Source: Aliivibrio_A sp016764915 (GTDB lineage: Bacteria; Pseudomonadota; Gammaproteobacteria; Enterobacterales; Vibrionaceae). Taken from it: 64,000 nucleotides of DNA. Location of the stretch: assembly GCA_965224595.1 (NCBI GenBank), contig OZ245058.1, positions 2,418,001 to 2,482,000 of the forward strand, read 5' to 3'. Below, piece after piece: positions 36,880 to 47,302 of this stretch. Within the stretch, counting starts at the first letter, position 1. Each line of letters opens with the position of its first letter. Below the pieces are notes generated by a model that was not told where the DNA came from, ran no database searches, and saw nothing but the letters and a program-made list of their open reading frames with translations. The translations under genes and the position numbers were made by a program.

Positions 36880-39708
36880 ATGGATAAGATTGAAGTCAGA
36901 GGGGCTCGTACCCACAACCTAAAAAATATCAATTTAACGATCCCTCGAGATAAACTTACCGTCATTACTGGGTTATCTGGTTCCGGTAAATCATCTTTGG
37001 CCTTTGATACACTCTATGCAGAGGGACAGAGACGTTATGTTGAGTCACTATCAGCGTACGCTCGTCAATTTTTGTCATTGATGGAAAAACCCGATGTCGA
37101 CCATATTGAAGGGTTATCACCCGCGATCTCCATTGAGCAAAAATCCACCTCTCATAATCCACGTTCTACCGTTGGTACCATTACCGAAATCTATGACTAT
37201 TTAAGACTGCTGTATGCCCGTGTTGGCGAACCTCGCTGTCCTGAACATAAAGTTGAGTTAAAAGCACAAACAGTCAGTCAGATGGTCGATAAAGTGCTCG
37301 AACTTGCTGAAGGAACAAAATTATTACTGCTTGCTCCAATCGTCAAAGAGAGAAAAGGCGAGCATGTTAAAACTCTAGAAAACTTAGCATCACAAGGTTT
37401 TATCCGAGCTAGAATTGATGGGGATGTTTGCGATCTTTCTGATCCACCCACACTTGAACTGCATAAAAAACACACCATTGAAGTGGTGGTTGATCGCTTT
37501 AAAGTGCGCGAGGATCTTCAGCAACGTCTCGCAGAGTCATTCGAGACAACCCTCGCACTTTCGGGCGGTATTGCGGTTATTGATTGGATGGATGACGATA
37601 GCAAAGAACCTCTGCTATTTTCTGCGAACTTTGCATGTCCACACTGTGGTTACAGCATGCAAGAGTTAGAACCTCGCCTATTTTCATTCAACAATCCTGC
37701 GGGTGCATGCGGAACTTGTGACGGGCTTGGTATCCAACAGTACTTTGACCCAAAACGACTGATAAGCAATGATAACCTCAGTTTAGCCGAAGGAGTAATT
37801 CGCGGTTGGGATCAAAAAAATTACTACTACTTTCAAATGCTCACCTCACTCTCTGAGCATTATAATTTTGATTTAAATAAACCGTTTAAAGCACTGCCAA
37901 AAAAGATCCAAGATCTTATTTTAACAGGATCAGGCAGCACTGAAATTGAGTTTAAGTACATCAATGATCGCGGTGATATTCGAGTTAAAAGAAACGTTTT
38001 TGAAGGTATTTTAAATACATTAGAGCGCAGATATCGAGATACTGACTCAAACTCTGTGCGAGAAGACCTATCCAAATATATCTCAAATAAAACCTGCAGT
38101 AGCTGTGACGGTGCGCGATTAAGACTTGAAGCTCGAAATGTGTTCATTGCCGATACGCCACTGCATGTCATTTGTGAACAGAGCATCAGTGATGCGATGA
38201 ACTTTTTCCAAAACCTTGCACTTACCGGCCAAAGAGCTCAAATTGCAGAAAAAGTAATGAAAGAGATAAATGAGCGTTTACAATTTCTAATAAATGTTGG
38301 CCTCAATTACCTCAATTTATCACGTAGCGCTGATACTCTTTCTGGCGGAGAAGCACAACGCATTCGTCTAGCCAGTCAAATTGGCGCTGGCCTAGTTGGC
38401 GTGATGTATGTACTTGATGAGCCCTCTATTGGACTCCATCAACGAGACAATGAACGCTTGTTAAAAACGTTAAACCACCTCCGAGATCTCGGCAATACTG
38501 TGATTGTAGTAGAGCACGATGAAGAAGCTATTCGAGCCGCTGATCACATCATAGATATCGGCCCTGGCGCGGGTGTTCACGGTGGTTACGTCATTGCCGA
38601 AGGAAAGTATGAGGACATTATTAATACGCCTGAGTCACTCACAGGGCAGTATCTCAGTGGCACAAAAAAAATTGAAGTTCCTACCAACAGAGTGAAACGT
38701 GACCCGAAAAAGATCATGAGTCTGATCGGTGCTACTGGTAATAACCTTAAAAATATCACGTTTAATCTGCCTGTTGGCCTATTTACCTGTATTACTGGCG
38801 TCTCTGGCTCAGGAAAATCAACATTAATCAATGATACGTTTTATAAGATTGCGCAGACTCAGCTCAATGGCGCTACGACAGCTGAGCCCTCCCCTTATAA
38901 AAAAGTCAAAGGTATTGAACACTTTGATAAAGTCATTGCTATTGACCAAAGCCCAATAGGTCGAACACCACGATCAAATCCTGCAACGTATACTGGCATA
39001 TTTACGCCGATCAGAGAGCTGTTTGCTGGTACCCAAGAGTCCCGCTCAAGAGGTTACAAGCCCGGCCGCTTTAGTTTTAATGTACGAGGAGGAAGGTGCG
39101 AAGCTTGCCAAGGTGATGGGGTGATCAAAGTTGAAATGCACTTCTTACCTGATGTATATGTACCTTGTGATACCTGCAGTGAAAAACGCTATAATCGCGA
39201 AACATTGGATGTAAAATACAAAGGAAAATCAATTGATGAAGTGCTAAAAATGACGGTTGAAGATGCGTACACTTTCTTTCAACCCGTTCCTGTGATCGCG
39301 AGAAAACTGCAAACATTAATGGATGTTGGTCTTGCTTATATTCGCCTAGGACAAGCGGCAACAACACTCTCTGGCGGTGAAGCTCAGCGCGTTAAATTAT
39401 CTCGTGAACTGTCAAAAAGAGACACAGGAAAAACGCTCTATATCTTGGATGAACCCACAACTGGTTTACACTTTCAAGATATTCAACTGTTGCTTACCGT
39501 GCTACATCGTCTACGTGACAATGGTAATACTATTGTGGTCATCGAACATAATTTAGATGTGGTTAAAACAGCAGATTGGGTAGTCGATTTAGGTCCTGAA
39601 GGTGGTCAAGGTGGTGGAGAGATCGTGGCAGAAGGTACACCAGAAAAGGTGGCTAAAGTGAAGGGTTCTCACACAGCAAGATTTTTAAAACCTATGCTTA
39701 ACACTTAA
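36880..39708 (+). CDS. uvrA: Excinuclease ABC subunit A, UvrA
   Basis: DNA damage-recognition ATPase of nucleotide excision repair, 942 residues. Two ABC ATPase modules are complete: Walker A GLSGSGKSSLAFD (about 31-43) and GVSGSGKSTLIND (about 640-652), signatures LSGGEAQRIRL and LSGGEAQRVKL, and Walker B segments ending in LDEPSIGLH and LDEPTTGLH. CxxC zinc motifs are present (CPHCGYSMQ with CGTCDGLG; CEACQGDG with CDTCSEKRY). A TTG-led frame starts at 36874, but MDKIEVRGARTHNL from ATG 36880 is the family start. Confidence 0.98.
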   Translation: MDKIEVRGARTHNLKNINLTIPRDKLTVITGLSGSGKSSLAFDTLYAEGQRRYVESLSAYARQFLSLMEKPDVDHIEGLSPAISIEQKSTSHNPRSTVGTITEIYDYLRLLYARVGEPRCPEHKVELKAQTVSQMVDKVLELAEGTKLLLLAPIVKERKGEHVKTLENLASQGFIRARIDGDVCDLSDPPTLELHKKHTIEVVVDRFKVREDLQQRLAESFETTLALSGGIAVIDWMDDDSKEPLLFSANFACPHCGYSMQELEPRLFSFNNPAGACGTCDGLGIQQYFDPKRLISNDNLSLAEGVIRGWDQKNYYYFQMLTSLSEHYNFDLNKPFKALPKKIQDLILTGSGSTEIEFKYINDRGDIRVKRNVFEGILNTLERRYRDTDSNSVREDLSKYISNKTCSSCDGARLRLEARNVFIADTPLHVICEQSISDAMNFFQNLALTGQRAQIAEKVMKEINERLQFLINVGLNYLNLSRSADTLSGGEAQRIRLASQIGAGLVGVMYVLDEPSIGLHQRDNERLLKTLNHLRDLGNTVIVVEHDEEAIRAADHIIDIGPGAGVHGGYVIAEGKYEDIINTPESLTGQYLSGTKKIEVPTNRVKRDPKKIMSLIGATGNNLKNITFNLPVGLFTCITGVSGSGKSTLINDTFYKIAQTQLNGATTAEPSPYKKVKGIEHFDKVIAIDQSPIGRTPRSNPATYTGIFTPIRELFAGTQESRSRGYKPGRFSFNVRGGRCEACQGDGVIKVEMHFLPDVYVPCDTCSEKRYNRETLDVKYKGKSIDEVLKMTVEDAYTFFQPVPVIARKLQTLMDVGLAYIRLGQAATTLSGGEAQRVKLSRELSKRDTGKTLYILDEPTTGLHFQDIQLLLTVLHRLRDNGNTIVVIEHNLDVVKTADWVVDLGPEGGQGGGEIVAEGTPEKVAKVKGSHTARFLKPMLNT

Positions 39709-39743
39709 CCATTTGAAATAGTTAAACACAAATCCGAACAATT

Positions 39744-39776
39744 AAAAGAGCTGTGCTAAAATGTCAGCTCTTTTTT
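39744..39776 (+). terminator. Terminator after uvrA
   Basis: 10-bp stem AAAAGAGCTG / CAGCTCTTTT with an 11-base loop, running into six or more T residues. Confidence 0.85.
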
Positions 39777-39816
39777 ATTTTATGCATTAGCGACCAATAA
39801 GGTACCTTTAGTTATT

Positions 39817-41589
39817 ATGTCATTACTGCTAACCAAAGGGACTCAACTCGAGCCCGATCACAGCAATGCTCCGCTCAACAGACCTTTTTTCATCGCATTA
39901 TCTTTTCTATTTATCATTGCTATGCATCTATTCCAGCCAAACCCTGGTGGCGCAGGTCTCTCGTTAGCCTTTAATGCAGCCAGTTGGATCCCCTTTAGCT
40001 TTGCGGTTGCTATCGGTTTTTATCACACAGCCAAACAAGGTATCTTGCGCTACACCAAATTTACTGCCGGTTTATTCATCGTTTGCATCACACTCACTGT
40101 GCCACTTTTTTTTAATGATGCTTTGCCCTCAATAGCCTTACCACGCCTCATTGCTTTATGGGCAGGTTTTATCTTTTTTGTGATTCTGCAGCAATTTACC
40201 TTTGCAAATCGCCAAAAACAACAGCTCTTATGGTTAATTGTATTGGCTGTCTGTATCGAATCCCTATTCGGTTATGCGCAATTTTTATTATTAGAGCCCA
40301 ATAATATATTCGGTTATAACACCATAACCAATAGACCCTATGGTATTTTCCAACAGCCTAATGTTATGGCTAGCTTTCTGGCAACGGGGCTTGCTCTTGC
40401 TTGTTACCTACTTGCTAGGCAACCAATTAAATATGACCGACATCCACTCTCTCTGGTGCTATTACTGCTCACTATTGTTTTAACCATTCCGCTGATTGTC
40501 GTATTGGCCTCTCGCACCGGTTGGTTATCTGCCATTTTAGTATTGGTCATGATAGCTCCCTATATGTGGCGCTTTACCAACAAACGTCGATTCTGTTTAT
40601 GGATAGCCGCCTTATTGGTTAGCCTATGTTTAAGCATCGCCTTAGTTCAATACTCTCAACATAAAACTAACGGCAATGGACTCGCTGAACAGACATTAAT
40701 ACATAAATCTAACCTGCAAAGCGCAAGAGCGTATATATTCCCCCAAGCTCTAGATATGTTTCTAGAAAAACCGCTCACCGGTTATGGTTATGGTCGATTC
40801 GAATCACAATACACGCTATACACAGCAAAACAGCATAGCCTTAATGCGAATTATCATCCTGGGCTACCCTCTCTATCTCATCCGCACAATGAACTACTAT
40901 TTTGGGCGGTAGAAGGTGGAATTATCCCAATTCTCGGGTTACTGCTTGCTGTTGCTCTCATTGTAAACAGAATACTTAAAACCCAGCGTTATACTCGACT
41001 GGCAATATTGGCTCTATTCATGCCTATATCCATTCATACTCAGCTGGAATACCCTTTCTACCATTCAGTTCCACACTGGATAACCTTCATTCTACTGCTG
41101 TTTTGGGTCGATCAACTTAGCTGTAAACGCAAAAAGATCAATATAACTCAACCCACAAAAGTGAGCTTACGATTGTTGTCGCTGATTATCCCTATTACTG
41201 TCAGCTATTACATGCTCAGTGTCATTCATACCAACGACGTATTAACCCGCTTTGAGACAACAAGGCCTATACAACCCGATATTCTGTTTGAAGTGAGCAA
41301 TTCAAATGCATGGCAAGATCGCTATAATTGGAATATCTATTCAACCCAATTAAAGCTTGGTATTCAACAGAACAAACCTGAGTTAATCCAATCTTATATC
41401 GACTGGTCAGAAGAGCTCATCAAGAGCAAACCTCGACCTGCATTCTATAAAAATCTAATTATTGCTTATGAGGGATTAAAGCAATTAAAACAAGCTGAAG
41501 ACATTCGAGCAGAGGCTAGTTATCTGTTCCCCGTTGAAGATTTTTCGGATGTGCATTTAAACAAAACGCCACCTCCAGAGAGTAAATAG
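39817..41589 (+). CDS. pglL: PglL-type O-oligosaccharyltransferase
   Basis: Polytopic inner-membrane transferase of 590 residues with Wzy_C/PglL signatures: NRPYGIFQQPNVMASFLATG (periplasmic segment typical of PglL) and SHPHNELLFWAVEGG with the essential-type His. The C-terminal soluble region has TPR-like helices. In V. cholerae the gene beside uvrA (VC0393) is a PglL that transfers glycans from undecaprenyl-PP to proteins; the same position here supports that call over a WaaL ligase. A plausible acceptor is a pilin, but none is in the window. Confidence 0.87.
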   Translation: MSLLLTKGTQLEPDHSNAPLNRPFFIALSFLFIIAMHLFQPNPGGAGLSLAFNAASWIPFSFAVAIGFYHTAKQGILRYTKFTAGLFIVCITLTVPLFFNDALPSIALPRLIALWAGFIFFVILQQFTFANRQKQQLLWLIVLAVCIESLFGYAQFLLLEPNNIFGYNTITNRPYGIFQQPNVMASFLATGLALACYLLARQPIKYDRHPLSLVLLLLTIVLTIPLIVVLASRTGWLSAILVLVMIAPYMWRFTNKRRFCLWIAALLVSLCLSIALVQYSQHKTNGNGLAEQTLIHKSNLQSARAYIFPQALDMFLEKPLTGYGYGRFESQYTLYTAKQHSLNANYHPGLPSLSHPHNELLFWAVEGGIIPILGLLLAVALIVNRILKTQRYTRLAILALFMPISIHTQLEYPFYHSVPHWITFILLLFWVDQLSCKRKKINITQPTKVSLRLLSLIIPITVSYYMLSVIHTNDVLTRFETTRPIQPDILFEVSNSNAWQDRYNWNIYSTQLKLGIQQNKPELIQSYIDWSEELIKSKPRPAFYKNLIIAYEGLKQLKQAEDIRAEASYLFPVEDFSDVHLNKTPPPESK

Positions 41590-41736
41590 CACATCTGTAT
41601 AGTGCAGAAATCTTTATCTATCTATTCATTGCCAAATAAATAATGCAATTTTTTTTATAAACACGACGCTATTGATTGACAATAAAGCAACAAAAAAGTA
41701 TCAATAGAGAGCGGTGTAAATAAATTATTTATTCGC

Positions 41737-42000
41737 AAAGAAGAGGAGCATTGCCTAGGCAGCTTATCCGCAGAGCCCAACTCTAACGAAGATAAGTCAG
41801 GGAGAGCAGTGCCGAGATGAATATGAATGGGATCATATTTGTCGGTCGTGTGGTTGAATCCTTACGATTGTCATCCGTTAATTGTTTGTTAATGGGTGGG
41901 GAGCTTCTAGTGGTCAATACCCTATCAGTATGTCGCTAACTCCCCCAATCTCATTGCCGCTTGTGCATATTATTTATTTAGAAAATTATTGGGAGACAGG
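41737..42000 (+). promoter_or_regulatory. Lysine riboswitch (L-box) with SD-sequestering platform
   Basis: The 414-bp gap before lysC contains the lysine-aptamer core: AGAAGAGGAGCATTGCC (41739 on), GAGAGCAGTGCCGAGATGAA (41802-41821), GGTTGAATCC (41852-41861) and TTGTCA (41869-41874). It closes by pairing AGAAG (41739-41743) with CTTCT (41904-41908). Downstream, CTCCCCCAAT (41940-41949) can pair either with TGGGGAG (41897-41903), part of the aptamer, or with the lysC Shine-Dalgarno ATTGGGAG (41988-41995). No T-run is seen, so control is probably translational: bound lysine frees the anti-SD to mask the SD. Confidence 0.9.
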
Positions 42001-42003
42001 TAA

Positions 42004-43362
42004 GTGAACCCTTTCACAGTCGCTAAGTTTGGCGGAACCAGTGTGGCAAACTACGAAGCCATGAATCGTTGTGCCGAGATCATCGAAAACAACATCAATA
42101 CACGTTTAATCGTTATCAGTGCCTGTTCAGGGGTAACTAACTTATTAGTGCAGTTGGCGAATGGAATAAAATCTGACAGTGAACGAACAACTGCTATTAC
42201 TCAGTTGTCTGACATTCACCAGTGCGTACTCAAACAACTGAAAAAACCAGAAGCTATCTCTGCTGACGTTCAACAGCTTATTGAGTTAGTCACCAGTATC
42301 GCTGAAAAAACAGCCGTCACACCATCTGCAAAACTTACCGACCAACTGGTCTCTTGCGGTGAACTTCTATCAACCCACCTTCTGACTCAAATATTAATCG
42401 AGCGTGGCAGCAATGCTGTTCGATTTGATATCCGCGATGTGCTTCGTACCGATGATAATTTCGGCAATGCCTCACCGCAGTTAGAGCATATTGCCACCTT
42501 AGTTCAACAACGCCTATTGCCACTGTGTGAGCAGCATGTCGTCATTAGCCAAGGATTCATTGGTGCTGACATGAATGGTGATACAACCACCTTAGGCCGT
42601 GGCGGAAGCGACTACAGCGCCGCGTTAATTGCAGAAGCTCTCAACGCGCAAAGTCTAGAAATATGGACCGACGTACCAGGGATTTATACCACTGATCCTC
42701 GTATTGCACCTAAAGCGACCCCTATTTCAGAGATCAGCTTTATTGAAGCCTCAGAAATGGCCAATTTTGGCGCTAAAATCTTGCACCCATCGACATTAGT
42801 TCCTGCTATGCGTAAACAAATCCCTGTATTTGTAGGCTCATCAAAGGCACCAGAATTAGGTGGTACTTGGGTGAAAGAGTCAGTAGACAGTCTGCCGCTT
42901 TTTCGCGCATTGGCTTTACGAAAAAACCAAACAATGATCACCCTGCACAGCTTGAACATGTTTCACGCTTATGGCTTCCTTGCTGAAGTGTTCAAGATCT
43001 TAGCCAAGCATCGGATCTCCGTTGATCTTATTACGACCTCTGAAGTCAATGTATCTCTTACCTTAGATCAAACCACCACTTCAGGAGGAGCGCCACAGCT
43101 ACCTAAAGAGGCGCACGCAGAGTTAGAGCAATTATGCCGAGTAAAGGTCGAACACGGTTTAAGCCTTGTGGCTTTAGTTGGAAACAACATGAGTGATAAT
43201 AAAGGATCAGCAAAAGAGGTGTTTACTGCTTTGGAGAACGTGAACATTCGAATGATCTGTTATGGCGCAAGCCCGCACAACCTCTGTTTCTTAGTTGATG
43301 AAGTCGATTCAAGCGATACTATTAAAAAATTACACCGTAAATTATTTGAAGAGACAATGTAA
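42004..43362 (+). CDS. lysC: Lysine-sensitive aspartokinase (AK III) LysC
   Basis: Phosphorylates aspartate at the head of the lysine/threonine/methionine pathway; 452 residues, close to E. coli LysC. Kinase motifs VAKFGGTSVANYEAM and TTLGRGGSDYSAAL are intact, as is the C-terminal ACT pair (ISVDLITTSEVNVSLTLD). Starts at GTG 42004, eight bases after GGGAG, the ribosome site that the upstream riboswitch can mask. No fused homoserine dehydrogenase. Confidence 0.95.
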   Translation: MNPFTVAKFGGTSVANYEAMNRCAEIIENNINTRLIVISACSGVTNLLVQLANGIKSDSERTTAITQLSDIHQCVLKQLKKPEAISADVQQLIELVTSIAEKTAVTPSAKLTDQLVSCGELLSTHLLTQILIERGSNAVRFDIRDVLRTDDNFGNASPQLEHIATLVQQRLLPLCEQHVVISQGFIGADMNGDTTTLGRGGSDYSAALIAEALNAQSLEIWTDVPGIYTTDPRIAPKATPISEISFIEASEMANFGAKILHPSTLVPAMRKQIPVFVGSSKAPELGGTWVKESVDSLPLFRALALRKNQTMITLHSLNMFHAYGFLAEVFKILAKHRISVDLITTSEVNVSLTLDQTTTSGGAPQLPKEAHAELEQLCRVKVEHGLSLVALVGNNMSDNKGSAKEVFTALENVNIRMICYGASPHNLCFLVDEVDSSDTIKKLHRKLFEETM

Positions 43363-43385
43363 AGAGTCGTGGTCAGTAATCTTAT

Positions 43386-43415
43386 AAAAATGGCATCGAA
43401 TTCGATGCCATTTTT
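43386..43415. terminator. Bidirectional terminator between lysC and metH
   Basis: A perfect 30-bp palindrome, AAAAATGGCATCGAA and its exact complement, between convergent lysC and metH. T-runs lie at both ends, so it can serve either direction. Confidence 0.9.
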
Positions 43416-43425
43416 GCGTTATTAA

Positions 43426-46400
43426 TTAGTCGATATTAGGTCCTAACCACTTATCTATTTCACTGCTATCCCAGCCTTTCCTTGCCACGTAGCTATCCAC
43501 TTGATCTTGCTGAATTTTAGCAACTGCAAAATAGCGAGACTCTGGGTGTGAGAAGTACCAGCCTGATACGGATGCACCGGGATACATTGCATAACTGCTT
43601 GTTAACTGCATGCCGATCTTCGCTTCAACATCCATCAGGTCCCACAGCGCGCCTTTTTCAGTGTGCTCAGGGCATGCCGCGTATCCAGGAGCAGGACGAA
43701 TGCCCTGATATTTTTCGCGAATCAGATCCGCATTGCTCAAGTTTTCGTCACTCGCGTAACCCCAAATCTCCTTACGAACCTTTTCATGCAAGCACTCTGC
43801 AAAAGCTTCTGCTAAACGGTCAGCAACAGCCTGAATCATGATTGCATTATAATCATCACCTTCCGCTTTATATTTATCGGCTAATTCACGCTCTCCAATA
43901 CCACCAGTTACGGCAAAAGCACCAATCCAATCGGCTTTTCCACTCCCTTTAGGCGCGATAAAATCAGAAAGACAGTAATTGGCCCCTTTGGGCTTTTTGG
44001 TCTGTTGACGCAGATTATGCAGCACTTTAATCACTTCAGTGCGGCTCTCATCTTTATACACCTCGATATCATCACCGATGCTGTTCGCTGGGAACATTTG
44101 ACACATTCCTCTTACTGTCATCATTGACTCTTTTTCGACTTTATCGAGCAAATCGTTAGCATCTTTATAGAGTTTTTTAGCTTCTTCTCCAACAAGCTCA
44201 TGCTCAAAGATCGCTGGGTATTTACCGCTGAGCGACCATGTCATGAAAAAAGGTGTCCAATCAATATATTTTTTCAGCGTAGAGATAGGAAACTCATCAA
44301 AGATTTGAGCTGATAACTGATTCGGTTTGGGCGGGGTGTAGTTATCCCAATCTGGTTTGGCTCTATTGTTACGAGCCTCTTCAAGCGTTATAGGTTTGGT
44401 TCTTGGCGTTTTTCGACTATGTTGATCGCGAACGCGATCATAATCTAAATTTAGTCGCTCAACAAAAGCAGGCAATAGTGTATCTGAGAGCAATGAGGTA
44501 CAGACACCAACCGCACGTGATGCATTACTCACATAAACAACGGGCTGATTGTAGTTTTGTTCAATTTTAACGGCGGTATGGGCTTTAGAGGTTGTCGCTC
44601 CACCGATGAGTAAAGGGACATCAAACCCTTGACGCTCCATCTCTTTGGCAACGTGTACCATCTCATCCAACGACGGTGTAATCAAACCTGAAAGGCCTAT
44701 GATATCCACGTTCTCTTCTTTGGCAACTTTTAGAATTTTCTCACAAGAGACCATGACGCCAAGATCGATGATTTCATAGTTATTACACTGCAAAACAACC
44801 CCAACAATATTCTTACCAATGTCGTGGACATCCCCTTTTACTGTTGCTAACAGAATTTTACCATTGGTGGTCACTCCATCTTTTTCAGCATTGATATACG
44901 GCTCTAAATGAGCAACAGCTTGTTTCATAACGCGTGCAGACTTCACAACTTGAGGAAGGAACATTTTACCCTCGCTAAACAGATCCCCTACAACATTCAT
45001 GCCTGACATCAAAGCCCCTTCGATCACTTCGATTGGTCTCGTCGCCAGCAATCTTGCTTCTTCCGTATCCTCAACTATAAATTCTGTAATTCCTTTTACT
45101 AATGAGTGTTCTAATCGCTTTTCATTACTCCACGTTCGCCATTCTTGAGCCGATGTGTCCACTTCCTTAGTGGCATTGGCTCTGTACCCTTCGGCTATTT
45201 CAAGCAAATTTTCAGTCGCGTCATTGTGTCGATTCAGCACCACATCTTCAACGGCATTACGTAATTTGTGCGGGATATCATCATAAATTTCAAGCTGGCC
45301 AGCATTAACAATTCCCATGTCCATGCCACGTTTAAAACAGTGATACAGAAATACCGCATGAATCGCTTCACGCACGTAATTATTGCCTCTAAAGGAGAAT
45401 GACACATTCGACACACCGCCTGAGATCATGGCGTGTGGCAATGCTTGTTTAATATCACCGACCGCATCGATAAAATCGACGGCGTAATTATTATGCTCAT
45501 CAATACCCGTTGCTACGGCGAAAATATTGGGATCGAAAATAATATCTTCTGGTGGGAAACCGACTTCCTCGACTAATATGCGATAAGCATTAGTACAAAT
45601 CTCAATTTTTCGCTCTCTGGTGTCCGCTTGTCCTAATTCATCAAAAGCCATCACAATCACAGCTGCGCCATAACGTCGTACCAATTTTGCTTGAGCAATA
45701 AACTTCTCTTTTCCCTCTTTTAAAGAGATAGAGTTAACAATACCCTTTCCTTGTATACACTTTAACCCAGCTTCGATCACTTCCCATTTTGAAGAGTCGA
45801 CCATTATGGGTACTCTGCATATATCAGGCTCAGAGGCGCATAGATTGAGAAACTTAACCATACAAGCTTCTGAGTCAAGCATCCCTTCATCCATATTGAT
45901 ATCGATGATTTGAGCGCCATTTTCTACTTGTTGCCTTGCTACTTCTAATGCTTCTTCGTATAACTCCTCTTTAATCAATCGTTTAAAGCGTGCGGAGCCT
46001 GTTACATTGGTCCTTTCTCCAACATTAATAAACAGAGCGTTTTTATTAATGTTTAATGGCTCAAGACCAGATAGTCGGCATTCGGTAGCAATCGTAGGAA
46101 GTGCTCGAGGAGTAACGCCTTCAACAGCTTCAGCCATGAGTTTAATGTGTTCAGGTGTTGTACCGCAACAGCCTCCCACCAAGTTCAAAAATCCACTTTG
46201 TGCCCATTCGCTTATATGTTCAGCCATATCTTCAGGTGATAAATCATACTCACCAAACGCATTAGGCAGACCGGCATTGGGGTGCGCCGAAACACTGCAC
46301 TCAGAGATTTTAGATAAGTCCCCGACATATTGACGCAACTCATCAGGCCCTAACGCACAGTTCAGGCCAAAAGAAATTGGTTTTACATGACGCATGGCAT

Positions 46401-47100
46401 TATAAAATGCTTCTGTTGTTTGACCGGATAACGTGCGTCCTGATGCATCAGTAATCGTGCCTGAGATCATAATAGGCAGTTCGATACCAAGCTCTTCAAA
46501 TACCGACTCAACGGCAAAAGAGCACGCTTTGGCATTCAAGGTGTCGAAAATGGTTTCGATGAGAATCAGATCAGATCCGCCTTTGATTAAGGCGCGGGTA
46601 GATTCAGAGTAAGCAATCACTAACTCATCAAATGAGACATTACGAAATGAGGGGTCATTAACATCAGGAGATAACGAACAAGTACGGTTAGTTGGACCCA
46701 AAACTCCAGCGACAAAGCGAGGTTTATCCGGTGTTTTGGCGGTCCATTCGTCAGCAACGTCTCTTGCAATACGCGCTGCTTCATAGTTTATCTCTGCACT
46801 TACATTCTCCATCTCATAATCCGCCATCGCAATGGTGGTTGAGTTAAAGGTATTGGTTTCTAGAATATCAGCGCCAGCCTCTAAATACTCAGCATGAAGA
46901 TCCCTAATGAGTTTAGGCTGAGTCAATACCAGCAGGTCGTTGTTACCTTTTAAGTCACAAGTCCAAGCTGCAAATCGGTCACCACGAAAATCACTCTCTT
47001 CTAATTTGTGACTCTGAATCATAGTGCCCATGCCACCATCAATCAGTAAAATTCGTTGCTTTAATAACGCTTCAATTTGCTGTTTTATCTTGCTTCCCAT
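43426..47100 (-). CDS. metH: Cobalamin-dependent methionine synthase MetH
   Basis: Transfers a methyl group from methyltetrahydrofolate to homocysteine; 1224 residues, full length. Domains in order: homocysteine-binding (about 1-330, zinc site GGCCGTTPEHI), pterin-binding (about 350-620, INVGERTNVTGSARF), cobalamin-binding (about 650-890, DVHDIGKNIVGVV supplying the axial His) and AdoMet activation (about 900-1224, RPAPGYAACPEHTEK). A MetJ box lies upstream at 47169. It is convergent with lysC. Confidence 0.98.
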   Translation of the reverse strand: MGSKIKQQIEALLKQRILLIDGGMGTMIQSHKLEESDFRGDRFAAWTCDLKGNNDLLVLTQPKLIRDLHAEYLEAGADILETNTFNSTTIAMADYEMENVSAEINYEAARIARDVADEWTAKTPDKPRFVAGVLGPTNRTCSLSPDVNDPSFRNVSFDELVIAYSESTRALIKGGSDLILIETIFDTLNAKACSFAVESVFEELGIELPIMISGTITDASGRTLSGQTTEAFYNAMRHVKPISFGLNCALGPDELRQYVGDLSKISECSVSAHPNAGLPNAFGEYDLSPEDMAEHISEWAQSGFLNLVGGCCGTTPEHIKLMAEAVEGVTPRALPTIATECRLSGLEPLNINKNALFINVGERTNVTGSARFKRLIKEELYEEALEVARQQVENGAQIIDINMDEGMLDSEACMVKFLNLCASEPDICRVPIMVDSSKWEVIEAGLKCIQGKGIVNSISLKEGKEKFIAQAKLVRRYGAAVIVMAFDELGQADTRERKIEICTNAYRILVEEVGFPPEDIIFDPNIFAVATGIDEHNNYAVDFIDAVGDIKQALPHAMISGGVSNVSFSFRGNNYVREAIHAVFLYHCFKRGMDMGIVNAGQLEIYDDIPHKLRNAVEDVVLNRHNDATENLLEIAEGYRANATKEVDTSAQEWRTWSNEKRLEHSLVKGITEFIVEDTEEARLLATRPIEVIEGALMSGMNVVGDLFSEGKMFLPQVVKSARVMKQAVAHLEPYINAEKDGVTTNGKILLATVKGDVHDIGKNIVGVVLQCNNYEIIDLGVMVSCEKILKVAKEENVDIIGLSGLITPSLDEMVHVAKEMERQGFDVPLLIGGATTSKAHTAVKIEQNYNQPVVYVSNASRAVGVCTSLLSDTLLPAFVERLNLDYDRVRDQHSRKTPRTKPITLEEARNNRAKPDWDNYTPPKPNQLSAQIFDEFPISTLKKYIDWTPFFMTWSLSGKYPAIFEHELVGEEAKKLYKDANDLLDKVEKESMMTVRGMCQMFPANSIGDDIEVYKDESRTEVIKVLHNLRQQTKKPKGANYCLSDFIAPKGSGKADWIGAFAVTGGIGERELADKYKAEGDDYNAIMIQAVADRLAEAFAECLHEKVRKEIWGYASDENLSNADLIREKYQGIRPAPGYAACPEHTEKGALWDLMDVEAKIGMQLTSSYAMYPGASVSGWYFSHPESRYFAVAKIQQDQVDSYVARKGWDSSEIDKWLGPNID

Positions 47101-47160
47101 CTTGCTACACCCTCTATTCCATCATTCTTCCTTAAATTTCATCCTACACACAGAACGTAT

Positions 47161-47184
47161 GGAAATCTAGACGTCTAAACAAGT
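47161..47184 (-). promoter_or_regulatory. MetJ operator (met boxes) upstream of metH
   Basis: A perfect AGACGTCT box at 47169-47176 flanked by two partial 8-mers (GGAAATCT, AAACAAGT), giving the tandem array MetJ needs. About 60 bp upstream of metH. Confidence 0.8.
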
Positions 47185-47302
47185 TTATTCAGATTCGATG
47201 AAAAAAAATTTGTATTATGACTAAATGCGCAGGAGAATAGCGCGCAGTAACATTTTGTTACACATAAATATAACAACCAAAATTAAACTAAAAGGCTTTG
47301 AG

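Noticed and set aside
47225..47302. N-terminal extension of the antiporter (MRRRIARSN...)
   Set aside because: No ribosome site at 47225 and a basic leader untypical of the family; AAAGG precedes ATG 47303.
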